Assembly: GCF_017183135.1 (NCBI RefSeq)
Contig: NZ_JADDXW010000002.1
Coordinates: 62,001-126,000 of the forward strand
Direction of reading: 5' to 3'
DNA: 64,000 bases
Source of the DNA: Aurantimonas marina
Lineage (GTDB): Bacteria > Pseudomonadota > Alphaproteobacteria > Rhizobiales > Rhizobiaceae
The notes under the pieces are model-generated. The model searched no databases, was not told where the DNA came from, and worked only from the letters and a program-made list of their open reading frames with translations. The stretch's first letter is position 1. The number at the start of each line of letters is the position of its first letter. Made by a program: the position numbers and the translations under genes. This document shows, piece by piece, positions 46,168 through 54,298 of this stretch.

Positions 46168-46299
46168 TCAGCGCGGCACGGCGCCGTCCATCATCTCGGC
46201 CTGGCGGCTCCAGCTGGCGCTCTTCACGCCGTCGGGCGTCGCGGCGCAGGCACCCAGGGCGAGCGCGAGGAGAAGGATGGCGGGGACGAGGCGGTGCAT
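46168..46299 (-). CDS. Very small lipoprotein
   Basis: A 43-residue frame on the minus strand: a positively charged start, a hydrophobic run and the lipobox LALGAC, leaving a mature peptide of only 26 residues (with SASWSRQAEMMDGAVPR at the end). Size and design recall entericidin-like lipoproteins, but there is no diagnostic similarity. Convergent with the gene ending at 46162. Confidence 0.6.
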   Translation of the reverse strand: MHRLVPAILLLALALGACAATPDGVKSASWSRQAEMMDGAVPR

Positions 46300-46396
46300 G
46301 ACGGTCTCCGGGAGCTCGGCCAGGGCAGCGGGAGCAGCCATGCAAAAGGCCGCCCCGCGAGGCGGAACGGCCTTTCATTGCGCCGCGATTGCAGCC

Positions 46397-47089
46397 TTAT
46401 TTTGTCGTCTGCTCGCCCGACCCGTCGGGATCGCGCTCGGAGCTGTCTTCCGTCGTCCCGGCGGGGCTGGTGTTGCCGCTCGCATCGGTGGTCGTGCCGG
46501 CACCGTCGACCGGGCCGATCTTTTCGAGCGAGCCGTCGGGATCGCGCTCGCTGCTCTCTTCCACCGTTCCGGCGGCGTTGGCATTGCCGCTCGCATCGGT
46601 GGTCGTGCCGGCACCGTCGACCGGGCCGATCTTCTCGAGCGAGCCGTCGGGATCGCGCTCGCTGCTTTCCTCGTTCATCGACGCCATGGTGGCGGTGAAC
46701 GGCATCACGACGGGCTTGCCATCGGCCATGGTCGGTGTGTCCACGTCGGTCGCGCCCTCGCCGAAATCATAGGTGTCGTTGCCGTTGGTCTCGTCATGCA
46801 GCATGACCATGTACTGGCCGTCCGCGGCCAGATCCATATCGGCCTCCACCGCGACGTCGGTGCTCTCGCCGGCCGGGATCGCCACATGGCCGATCGAGCC
46901 CGGAACCACCGGCGCGCCGTCCTTCACCTCGTGCAGAACAAGATAGCCGCCATTGTCCGACGACACCTTGGCGAAGGTCGCGGTCTTGCCTTCGACCTTG
47001 ACGCCGGTGGTGTCGATCATGTTCTCGGCGAATGCGCTCGAGCCGAGCGCCAGAAGCGTCGCGGCGGTCGTCATCAGAAGCTTGTTCAT
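46397..47089 (-). CDS. Secreted protein with DUF7282-like domain and tandem repeats
   Basis: A 230-residue exported protein. A signal peptide (LLMTTAATLLALGSSAFA) is followed by a beta-rich domain of about 110 residues (GGYLVLHEVKDG, GQYMVMLHDETNGNDTYDF) resembling DUF7282. Then come two full copies and a partial third of a 37-residue acidic repeat (EESSERDPDGSLEKIGPVDG and following), nearly identical at the DNA level with a 111-bp period. Probably a periplasmic or surface protein; function unknown. Confidence 0.75.
   Translation of the reverse strand: MNKLLMTTAATLLALGSSAFAENMIDTTGVKVEGKTATFAKVSSDNGGYLVLHEVKDGAPVVPGSIGHVAIPAGESTDVAVEADMDLAADGQYMVMLHDETNGNDTYDFGEGATDVDTPTMADGKPVVMPFTATMASMNEESSERDPDGSLEKIGPVDGAGTTTDASGNANAAGTVEESSERDPDGSLEKIGPVDGAGTTTDASGNTSPAGTTEDSSERDPDGSGEQTTK
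46476..46671. repeat. 111-bp tandem coding repeat
   Basis: Near-identical units with a 111-bp offset inside the secreted-protein gene, for example the block starting at 46476 and again at 46587. A candidate for copy-number variation. Confidence 0.75.
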
Positions 47090-47328
47090 GGGGTGTCCTC
47101 CATTTGTGGATGGGATCGCGAAGCCGCTCCGGTTTACGAAGCATTCGCGATTGGCCGAACAACGGGCGGTTCGGCGGGAGGTTGCATCGAAAGCCGTCAA
47201 TCAAGTGGATGTGAGGGAAGCTCGGCCGGCGGCTGGAAAGGGCCCGGCGACGGCTTTGTCCCGCCGGGCGGATCGGGTAAAGGCGATGCCACGCCACATC
47301 CCGCAAATCTCAGACGGCAAGGACGACA

Positions 47329-47757
47329 ATGACCATCACCCTCGACAAGGCCCGCATCATCATCGCCGAAGCGCTCAAGACCGGCGCCGCGAACGGCTGC
47401 AAGCCGCTGACCGTCGCCGTGCTCGATTCCGGCGGCGCGCTGATCGCGCTGGAGCGCTCCGACGGCTCCTCGCGGATGCGGCCGGACGTCGCCATCGGCA
47501 AGGCCAACGGCGCCATCGCGCTTGGCATCGGCTCGCGGGCGATCTTCAAGCGGGCCGAGGAGCAGCCCTTTTTCGTCCAGGCGATGAACGCGCTCGCCAA
47601 GGGCTCGCTGGTGCCGGTGCCGGGCGGCGTGCTGGTCAAGGGCCAGGGTGGGGCGATCCTCGGGGCCGTCGGCATCACCGGCGACACCTCCGACAATGAC
47701 GAGATCGCCGCCATCGCCGGGATCGAGGCCGCCGGGTTCCAGGCCGATGGCGGGTAA
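47329..47757 (+). CDS. HbpS/GlcG-family protein (DUF336)
   Basis: A 142-residue single-domain protein with the GlcG/HbpS pattern: LTVAVLDSGGALIALERSDGS, then PGGVLVKGQGGAILGAVGITGDTSDNDE. Members bind small ligands such as heme or cobalamin precursors, but the role of most is unknown. No signal peptide. Confidence 0.85.
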   Translation: MTITLDKARIIIAEALKTGAANGCKPLTVAVLDSGGALIALERSDGSSRMRPDVAIGKANGAIALGIGSRAIFKRAEEQPFFVQAMNALAKGSLVPVPGGVLVKGQGGAILGAVGITGDTSDNDEIAAIAGIEAAGFQADGG

Positions 47758-47864
47758 ATCTGAAACCATTTCGCCGCTTCACCAAAGCTTGTGTTGATCG
47801 GGCGCGCGTCGCCGGCCTTGATGGGGCGACACCGTCCATTCGGCACGAGACTGAGGAGATGACG

Positions 47865-48485
47865 ATGGGACGCAACCCCTTCGCACTGGCCGCACTGGCC
47901 GCCGGCGCCCTGATGGCGTTCACGTTGGCGCCCGGCCCGATCGCGGCTCAGACGACCGCGACGGCGATCTTCGCCGGCGGCTGCTTCTGGTGCGTCGAGA
48001 GCGACTTCGACCATGTCGACGGCGTCGTCGAGACCACGTCGGGCTATATCGGCGGCACCAACCAGAACCCGACCTATGAGAACCATCCCGGCCACGTCGA
48101 GGCGGTGAAGATCACCTACGATCCCGCCAAGGTCTCCTACGACGAACTGCTCACCGTGTTCTGGCACTCGGTCGATCCGACCGACGCCGGCGGCCAGTTC
48201 TGCGATCGCGGCCATTCCTATACCACCGCGATCTTCGCCACGGATTCCGAGCAGATCGAAAAGGCCAAGGCTTCCAAGGCCGCGGTGAAGCAGGACCTCG
48301 GCACGGTGGTGACGCCGATCAACACCGCCCCGACCTTCTGGCCGGCGGAGGGCTACCACCAGGATTACTACCAGAAGAATCCGCTGAAATATAAGTACTA
48401 TCGCTTCTCCTGCGGCCGCAACGCGACGATCCGCAAAGTCTGGGGCGACAAGGCCTTCGAGGGCATCAAGGATTCGATGAGCTGA
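47865..48485 (+). CDS. msrA: Exported peptide-methionine (S)-S-oxide reductase
   Basis: A 206-residue enzyme reducing methionine-S-sulfoxide in proteins. The catalytic motif GGCFWC is near residue 40, followed by YIGG and EVVxV-type sequence; QFCDRGHSYTTAIF is typical, and the resolving Cys lies in FSCGRNA. A signal peptide (LAALAAGALMAFTLAPGPIAAQ) predicts a periplasmic location. The ATG at 47865 has GAGGAG at correct spacing; an ATG six bases earlier does not. Confidence 0.92.
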   Translation: MGRNPFALAALAAGALMAFTLAPGPIAAQTTATAIFAGGCFWCVESDFDHVDGVVETTSGYIGGTNQNPTYENHPGHVEAVKITYDPAKVSYDELLTVFWHSVDPTDAGGQFCDRGHSYTTAIFATDSEQIEKAKASKAAVKQDLGTVVTPINTAPTFWPAEGYHQDYYQKNPLKYKYYRFSCGRNATIRKVWGDKAFEGIKDSMS

Positions 48486-48562
48486 GGGGCGGCCGGGACG
48501 GTTTGGAGGGAACCCGCCGCGCCGCCGGCAGTTGGACTCCAGACTTCACACGGGAGACGATC

Positions 48563-49021
48563 ATGACCTTCAGGACCCTGGCGCCACTGTTCGGCGCGGC
48601 CCTCTTTCTCGCCCCCACTCTCGCCCAGGCCGAAGACGACTGGATCGCCAAGCAATCGCCCAAATCCGTCGCTGATACCGTCGCGGCGCTGACGGCGGCG
48701 ATCGAGAAGGCCGGCGCCAAGGTGGCCCTGACCCTCGATCACCAGGCCAACGCGAAATCCGCCGGCATGGAGCTGCCGGCGACGACGGTGGTGATCTTCG
48801 GCAATCCGAAGCTCGGCACGCCGCTGATGCAGGAGAACCGACGGATCGCCCTCGACCTGCCGCAGAAGATGCTGGTCTGGGACGAGGATGGTCAGACCAT
48901 GGTCGGCTATCTCGAGCCGGAGGAACTGGCCGAACGTTACGACATCGACGACGATGCCGAGCCGGTGGAGGCGATGGAAAAGGCGCTCGACAAGCTGTCG
49001 GACGCGGCGATCGCCGAATAG
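48563..49021 (+). CDS. Exported DUF302-domain protein
   Basis: A 152-residue protein with a signal peptide ending at LAQA and a DUF302 domain (SVADTVAALTAAIEKAGAKV, TTVVIFGNPKLGTPLMQENR, LDLPQKMLVWDEDG). Function unknown. Starts 77 bp after msrA, perhaps in the same transcript. Confidence 0.85.
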   Translation: MTFRTLAPLFGAALFLAPTLAQAEDDWIAKQSPKSVADTVAALTAAIEKAGAKVALTLDHQANAKSAGMELPATTVVIFGNPKLGTPLMQENRRIALDLPQKMLVWDEDGQTMVGYLEPEELAERYDIDDDAEPVEAMEKALDKLSDAAIAE

Positions 49022-49031
49022 CGCCGCGCCG

Positions 49032-49706
49032 TCAGCGGTTGAGCGGCTCGATCCAGATCTCGCCGGCCATCACGTTGTCCGGCTGCGACAGCGCATAGAG
49101 CACGGCCCCGGCAATATCGTCCGGGGTCAGCGCGTTCGGCTTGGGCTCGTCGAAGAACGGCGTGTCGACCATGCCGGGCTCAATGAGCGTCACCTTGACG
49201 CCCTTCTCGCGCATTTCCTCGCGCAGATTGTAGCCATAGCCGGTGACGGCCCATTTGGTCGCGCCATAAACCGAGCCGGGCAACACCTTGCGGCCGGCCA
49301 CCGAACCGGTCAGCAGATAATGCCCTTTGGCCGCGACGACGGCGTCGTGGGTCGCCTTCACCGTGAACATCAGGCCGAGAACGTTGGTCAGCACCATCTC
49401 GCGCCAGTTCTCCACGTCGCCGCCCGCGGTGCCGGTGCCCTTGGCGCCGAGCCCGGCATTGGCGAAGACGGCATCGAGCGCACCGAAACGGTCGAGAACG
49501 GCGGCGACCACCGCCTCTTGAGCGGCAAAATCCTGGACGTCGCAGGCAAGCCCGATCGCCTTGTCCTCGCCGAGTTCGGCGACCAGCCCGTCGAGCTTGT
49601 CTTTTGAGCGGGCGGTGAGCGCCACGCGGTAGCCAGCCTTGACGGCGCGGCGAGCGGCGGCCGCGCCGATGCCGGTCGAGGCGCCGGTGATGAGCATGGT
49701 CTTCAT
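49032..49706 (-). CDS. Short-chain dehydrogenase/reductase
   Basis: A 224-residue classical SDR with TGASTGIG cofactor motif, FANAGLG in place of NNAG, and catalytic Ser (LLTGSVAGR) with YGATK. Substrate unknown; the shorter length and ribitol-type C-terminus fit YdfG-like or SDR-type oxidoreductases. Confidence 0.9.
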   Translation of the reverse strand: MKTMLITGASTGIGAAAARRAVKAGYRVALTARSKDKLDGLVAELGEDKAIGLACDVQDFAAQEAVVAAVLDRFGALDAVFANAGLGAKGTGTAGGDVENWREMVLTNVLGLMFTVKATHDAVVAAKGHYLLTGSVAGRKVLPGSVYGATKWAVTGYGYNLREEMREKGVKVTLIEPGMVDTPFFDEPKPNALTPDDIAGAVLYALSQPDNVMAGEIWIEPLNR

Positions 49707-49965
49707 GGAATACTCCTTGATCGTAATTCAGGCGGGCGCCAGTACCGGATGCGGCCGTACCGGGACCCTTATGTGGATCGCGGCCGCCTTCAGGAAAGCC
49801 CGGACATCTCGCGCGGCCACGCGATGCCACCCGAATCGTCGCAGAAAATCGGTTTCGAACGGAACCGTTGACGGCTGGGGCGATTATGCAGGCGACCGCT
49901 TTTCGGTATCAGAGTGGGCTTACGCGCCCGGATGCCGTGCAACCCCTCTCACGAAGGAGACGATC

Positions 49966-50466
49966 ATGGCCAAGAAGGACAAGACCAGGCTGCACACGAG
50001 CAAGAACCCGCTGTCGGAAAACATCCGCGGTTCGATGGTGCAACTGTTGCAGAAGCATCTCGGCACGGCGGTGGATCTGACCTACCAGACCAAGCAGGCC
50101 CACTGGAACGTCAAGGGCATGAACTTCATCGCCGTGCACAAGCTGTTCGACGAGCTGCACGAGGTGACCGAGGCCTATGTCGATGACATCGCCGAACGGC
50201 TGACAGGTCTGGGCGGCCAAGCGCATGGCACGGTGCAGGCAGCGACGGAAAATTCCGTGCTCGCCCCCTACCCGCTCGATCTGGTGAAGTCCGAGGACCA
50301 TCTGAAGCGGCTTGCCGACTCCTACGCCCATTGGAGCGACGAGGTGCAGAAGGGCATCGAGGAGGCGTCCGAGGCCGGCGACGCGCTGACCGAGGATCTG
50401 TTGACCGAAGTCGGACGCGGCCTCGACAAGTCGCTGTATTTCCTGGAGAGCCACTTCCAAGCGTAA
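49966..50466 (+). CDS. dps: Dps-family DNA-protecting ferritin-like protein
   Basis: A 166-residue helical protein that stores iron and protects DNA in starvation or oxidative stress. The ferroxidase-site segment is KQAHWNVKGMNFIAVHKLFDELHE, with the His and Asp/Glu ligands. It starts with MAKKDKTRLHTSKN, a Lys-rich tail that often binds DNA. GAAGGAG lies eight bases upstream of the ATG. Confidence 0.93.
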   Translation: MAKKDKTRLHTSKNPLSENIRGSMVQLLQKHLGTAVDLTYQTKQAHWNVKGMNFIAVHKLFDELHEVTEAYVDDIAERLTGLGGQAHGTVQAATENSVLAPYPLDLVKSEDHLKRLADSYAHWSDEVQKGIEEASEAGDALTEDLLTEVGRGLDKSLYFLESHFQA

Positions 50467-50498
50467 GGTGCCCGCTGGCGCAACGCCGGACAAGAAAA

Positions 50499-50524
50499 AA
50501 GGCGGCCCTGAGGGTCGCCTTTTT
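50499..50524. terminator. Bidirectional terminator between dps and transaldolase
   Basis: AAAGGCGGCCC, TGA, GGGTCGCCTTTTT: a stem flanked by A and T runs, so it can serve both convergent genes. Confidence 0.85.
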
Positions 50525-50552
50525 CGTTGCGCCATAGGGTGTCGAGCGTCTC

Positions 50553-51206
50553 TTACGCGATCGTCTGGCCGGTCTTCTTCCAGTCGGCGAGAAAGGCCTC
50601 GAGACCCTTGTCGGTCAACGGATGCTTGACCAGGCCCTTGAGCGTCGCCGGCGGCACGGTGGCAACGTCCGCGCCGATCAGCGCCGCCTCGCGCACATGG
50701 TTCATGGTGCGCACCGAAGCCGCCAGGATCTCGGTGTCGAAGCCGTAATTGTCGTAGATCCGGCGGATGTCGGCGATCAGCGCCATGCCGTCGAGATTGA
50801 TGTCGTCGAGCCGGCCGATGAAGGGCGAGATGAAGGTCGCCCCGGCCTTGGCGGCGAGCAGCGCCTGCACCGCCGAGAAGCACAGCGTCACATTGACCAG
50901 AAAACCCTCGCCGGTCAGCGCCTTGCAGGCCTTCAGGCCATCCAGCGTCAGCGGCACCTTGATGCAGACATTGTCGGCGATTTCAGCGAGGATCTTGCCC
51001 TCGCGGATCATGGCGTCGGTCTCGGTGGCGGTGACCTCGGCCGAGACCGGGCCGTCGACGACGGCGCAGATTTCGGCGACCACTTCCTTCATCGGCCGGT
51101 TCGCCTTCATGATCAGCGAGGGGTTGGTGGTCACCCCGTCGAGTAGCCCGGTCGCCTGCAGTTCCTTAATCTCGGTGATGTCGGCGGTGTCGACGAAGAA
51201 TTTCAT
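50553..51206 (-). CDS. fsa: Transaldolase / fructose-6-phosphate aldolase-type (TalC/FSA)
   Basis: A 217-residue short transaldolase-family enzyme. [22 protein letters not shown] and the Schiff-base lysine in NVCIKVPLT are present. Bacterial enzymes of this length act in the non-oxidative pentose phosphate pathway or as F6P aldolase. In other Hyphomicrobiales this gene is, as far as I recall, close to priA; here about 5.5 kb of accessory DNA separates them. Confidence 0.92.
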   Translation of the reverse strand: MKFFVDTADITEIKELQATGLLDGVTTNPSLIMKANRPMKEVVAEICAVVDGPVSAEVTATETDAMIREGKILAEIADNVCIKVPLTLDGLKACKALTGEGFLVNVTLCFSAVQALLAAKAGATFISPFIGRLDDINLDGMALIADIRRIYDNYGFDTEILAASVRTMNHVREAALIGADVATVPPATLKGLVKHPLTDKGLEAFLADWKKTGQTIA

Positions 51207-51411
51207 GGCGCCCTCTTTGGGTTCGGTTCGCAATCTGCCGCGTCTTAGCAGGAGTTTGGTGGGGGAGGCTATATGGGAGATGTTCCGGACGGAAATGCAA
51301 AATATGGTCCAGCCGATATTCGAGCAGATCGCACGGACGGGCTATTTCAACGCTGTTCGACTCTTTTCGAAAGTACCAAGCCGAAGTTACGATGGACCAA
51401 TCTTCCGACGC

Positions 51412-52365
51412 TCATTCGATCGTGATGCGGTTGGGGATGGTGGCCGCGCTTGGAAACAGAGAGATCAATTCGTCAGTGACATAATAGCGGCGGGGCTTTT
51501 TAGCGCTCCCGCGGTCAAGCGCTTTGGCGTCGTGGAGAGCCACAACAGCTAACTGGAACAGCGAAACGGAGCGCGGAAACTTGCCCTTTTGCGCTTCCAT
51601 GAACTGCCGGATCGTGTCCACGGGCGTTGCATATTGAGATCGTAGGTCGCGACGAATTGCGCTGTAGATGTTCTCGCCCAGGCGCCTGCCGTTACTCGGA
51701 CGCATTTCAGCAGGAATAACGCCGTCTTTTACCAGCTGATCGATCATGGCAGTCACGCTGCTACTCGCGGTCATCTCGCGGCGTTTAACGACTTTTACCG
51801 AGCGTGAGTTCGTGCGAAATCGTGATAGGTTGCGATCAATTGATTCAATTTGAGCAATCAGCTCTGCGGCAAGTCGACCGGCCCGCGCGTCATATACGCC
51901 TGCCTTATAGACCTGTGGGTGGGTGATTTTCGACCACGCATGCTGCAAAATTGTGCGGATCTGAACTTCGACGGTGATCCGATCGATACCGGTTCCGAGC
52001 CCGAGCTTATCCTCGAGTCGGCAATATACCCGGGTACTGTCGAAGTCGAAGATGCGTTCATCCTGTAGCGTTGTCCCGGACTTAACCGAGAGAACGTCAA
52101 AGGCTTTTCTTAGGAACCTACGAACATCCTCTTCTTGACCGAGCGTATCGATCACCACAGCGAAGGCGATGGCATCGTCGATACTATCGAGGTCGGCATA
52201 CCGCCCGGTTTCCAATTTATCACGGAGCGATTCCATCATCTTGGCTCGTCCTACGAGTAGGAAGCCACGTCGCTTACAATAGTCCTCGAGAATAACCCTT
52301 GCGCCGGTTTCCACTGCATGGAGCGTACTCTGTCGCTCAGCGAAGGCCTGTTCAAGCGTCTTCAC
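51412..52365 (-). CDS. RelA/SpoT-domain protein paired with DUF262
   Basis: A 317-residue protein with a (p)ppGpp-synthetase-like domain: GRAKMMESLRDK (G-R-x-K-x(3)-S-x(3)-K) and VEVQIRTILQHAWSKITH. The D-D-x-x-G-x-R segment reads DDAIAFAVV, so the usual Arg is lost and activity may differ. The C-terminal 120 residues are unassigned. It starts with GTG one base after the stop of the DUF262 gene, so they are coupled. GC is below the local average. Probably a defence or stress module; toxic alarmone synthetases are a known precedent. Confidence 0.8.
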   Translation of the reverse strand: MKTLEQAFAERQSTLHAVETGARVILEDYCKRRGFLLVGRAKMMESLRDKLETGRYADLDSIDDAIAFAVVIDTLGQEEDVRRFLRKAFDVLSVKSGTTLQDERIFDFDSTRVYCRLEDKLGLGTGIDRITVEVQIRTILQHAWSKITHPQVYKAGVYDARAGRLAAELIAQIESIDRNLSRFRTNSRSVKVVKRREMTASSSVTAMIDQLVKDGVIPAEMRPSNGRRLGENIYSAIRRDLRSQYATPVDTIRQFMEAQKGKFPRSVSLFQLAVVALHDAKALDRGSAKKPRRYYVTDELISLFPSAATIPNRITIE

Positions 52366-52366
52366 T

Positions 52367-53413
52367 TCAGAGCCCCGTTAGAATCGCCTTAATGATATTG
52401 ATACGAGTGCGGCGCGGTCCAGAATCATTAGATGCAGCGCGGGCAGCGTCCAGATAGCGGCTTTCGTCGGTGATCTGATCGGCCCCCGCTTCACCGCGCT
52501 CCACTCCGCGCAAATTGTTTAACCAAGCAGTGAGATTCGCCGCAGCGTCCGCCGGACTCGGACAATTCCCCTCCCGCTGCAGCTCAACTACCGCAGCAAA
52601 GAGTGAATAAAAATCGGCTTGATTACGCAGGCGGCTTGTGAGAATCGCGTTCGCGCCCGGCCCATCCACGATCTGCGCGATGAAGCGGATTGCCGCTTGG
52701 AAAGCGGCAACTGTTGCAGCCTGACCAGCCCACTCCTCCTCCCGTTCACCAAAGGCTTTGTCGAGGTCGGCCTGCGATAAGGATCGCTCACCGTTCTCAA
52801 TAAACAGGAGCATCACCGCGACGTTTTCGACATCCTTCATCTGTCGCATAGATTGCGGTGCGATGTTGGGGAATCGCGATGGAAGTATTTCCTCAATTTC
52901 CCCTGCCAATCTTTCTGTTTCACTAATGAAAATACCAGAAAAAATTGCATGACGCAGCTCTTGCTGAGTGAGTTTCGCCACGTTCTTGTTGATTCGGTTA
53001 AATATATCATTGATAACCGCCTCATTTTCCTGCTCGATGAATTCGACAGAAAAGGCGTAACGCCAGACATTTAGCTTAACATTGTCGTCGAGAGCACTAA
53101 ATGATTGCCCACGCAGAGCCATTCCGGGATGCTCTTCGCTGACCATGATTTTGTCACTTACGAAATCAAACAAAGTTGTAAGGCGCTGCTTTCCATCAAC
53201 AACTTTATACAAAAAAGATCCGTCTGGCTTGATCTCTTCGTAAAGAAATACGGCTGGGCATGGATAATTAAGAAGGACCGTTGTTATGAAGTCGCTACGG
53301 AATCGTTCTGGCCACACGCTCCTACGCTGGTAGGGAGGCGACAAGTCGAGCTGATCGCGCTTCCATAAGTCGTGAAGCCAACTGAAGGGACGAAATTCGG
53401 CTCGGCGTTGCAT
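52367..53413 (-). CDS. DUF262-domain protein (GmrSD-type ParB-like nuclease fold)
   Basis: A 348-residue protein. The N-terminal DUF262 domain has PPYQRRSVW and VVDGKQRLTTL, the DGxQR motif of the ParB/sulfiredoxin-like fold that provides NTPase or nuclease activity in type IV restriction enzymes such as GmrSD. No C-terminal DUF1524 HNH domain is present. AAGGAG precedes the ATG. The RelA/SpoT-domain gene follows directly, and the pair lies in a stretch with toxin-antitoxin genes, suggesting a two-gene defence unit. Confidence 0.85.
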   Translation of the reverse strand: MQRRAEFRPFSWLHDLWKRDQLDLSPPYQRRSVWPERFRSDFITTVLLNYPCPAVFLYEEIKPDGSFLYKVVDGKQRLTTLFDFVSDKIMVSEEHPGMALRGQSFSALDDNVKLNVWRYAFSVEFIEQENEAVINDIFNRINKNVAKLTQQELRHAIFSGIFISETERLAGEIEEILPSRFPNIAPQSMRQMKDVENVAVMLLFIENGERSLSQADLDKAFGEREEEWAGQAATVAAFQAAIRFIAQIVDGPGANAILTSRLRNQADFYSLFAAVVELQREGNCPSPADAAANLTAWLNNLRGVERGEAGADQITDESRYLDAARAASNDSGPRRTRINIIKAILTGL

Positions 53414-53477
53414 TCTAATGCTCCTTAATACCTATGGTTAGAACACGGGCAGCTTAGGAGGCAAGCAAGGCTGCTGA

Positions 53478-53526
53478 GGTCTTCAAGCCGTGCCGGTCCT
53501 CGTCCTACTACCCGCCGAGAGGCCCG
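53478..53526 (+). pseudogene. Relic of priA 5' end (first)
   Basis: Shares a 16-base exact match (53488-53503 with 56747-56762) and further similarity with the priA start. Its frame reads VPVLVLLPAERP against VPVLVPLPAERP in PriA. No start codon or further priA sequence remains. Confidence 0.6.
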
Positions 53527-53538
53527 CGTTCGCATCTC

Positions 53539-53811
53539 TCATTCATTGAAGAGATCGGCGTGCGTGCCCGTGCGGGCCAGTTGGAGTTCGTCGCCGACAA
53601 CACGGTATATCAGCAGCCAGTCGGCCTCGAGATGGGCGTCTCGATAGCTTTTCCATTCGCCCTTCAGCGGATGATCCTGATAGCGCGTGGGCAAATCCTT
53701 GCCGGCGAGCAAAAGTCCCAACAGATCACGCAGCTTGAAAAGGTCCTTGCCGCGTTTGTCGACCCGCTTCACGTCACGGCGAAACTGGCTAGAGCGGACC
53801 GGAGTCAGCAC
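53539..53811 (-). CDS. YafQ-family toxin (RelE superfamily)
   Basis: A 90-residue mRNA-interferase-type toxin. LPTRYQDHPLKGEWKSYRDAHLEADWLLIYRV and the C-terminal RTGTHADLF contain the catalytic His/Asp set of YafQ. GTG at 53811 lies one base after the antitoxin stop and is preferred over TTG 53823. Confidence 0.9.
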   Translation of the reverse strand: MLTPVRSSQFRRDVKRVDKRGKDLFKLRDLLGLLLAGKDLPTRYQDHPLKGEWKSYRDAHLEADWLLIYRVVGDELQLARTGTHADLFNE

Positions 53812-53812
53812 C

Positions 53813-54070
53813 TTAGAGGCCAAGGTCCTCGAACAGATCGTCGGCGGAGGCGAAACGCTTGCCCTCGCCCTGTTCCAGCTCGGTCATGGCCTTGCGCGTG
53901 GTCGCGTTGGGCACCTTCACCTGGAAGGGAAACTCCTTGTCGGCGGCCACGCGCACCAAAAGCAGGCGGATCGCGTCGGAGACGGACAGGCCCATCGCGG
54001 CCAAGGCTTCCGTTGCCTCGGCCTTCGTCGCTGCATCAATTCGGGCACGAACAACACTATCGGTCGCCAT
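53813..54070 (-). CDS. RelB/DinJ-family antitoxin
   Basis: An 85-residue antitoxin with a ribbon-helix-helix N-terminus (VVRARIDAATKAEATEALAAMGLSVSDAIRLLL) and an acidic C-terminal toxin-binding tail. Pairs with the YafQ-like toxin downstream; such complexes repress their own promoter. Confidence 0.88.
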   Translation of the reverse strand: MATDSVVRARIDAATKAEATEALAAMGLSVSDAIRLLLVRVAADKEFPFQVKVPNATTRKAMTELEQGEGKRFASADDLFEDLGL

Positions 54071-54227
54071 CTGACAATTCTCCCCGCGAACGACCACAAT
54101 GTAGCTACGCTTCACCGCTATCGCAAGCGCCGCTGCTTTCGCGCCGCCCATCCGATTCCCGTAAACTCACTCAAACCTCGGCGATTCGCTTCGCCGGCCG
54201 CCGATCCGCCCTCGCCCGGAGCCTCTT

Positions 54228-54290
54228 TTGTCCCAAACCGGCCAGCTCTTCGAAACGCGTGTCGTGCCGGTCCTCGTCCCGCTTCCGGGC
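54228..54290 (+). pseudogene. Relic of priA 5' end (second)
   Basis: A TTG start and 20 codons nearly identical in meaning to the real priA start (SQTGQLFETRVVPVLVPLP), with the upstream CGCCCGGAGCC also shared. It then runs into the end of the SulP gene at 54299. Exact 17-base match at 54237-54253 with 56722-56738. Confidence 0.75.
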
Positions 54291-54298
54291 CAACCGGA

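Noticed and set aside
47865-48485. Bifunctional MsrA/MsrB
   Set aside because: The protein ends after the MsrA domain; no MsrB zinc or catalytic motifs follow.
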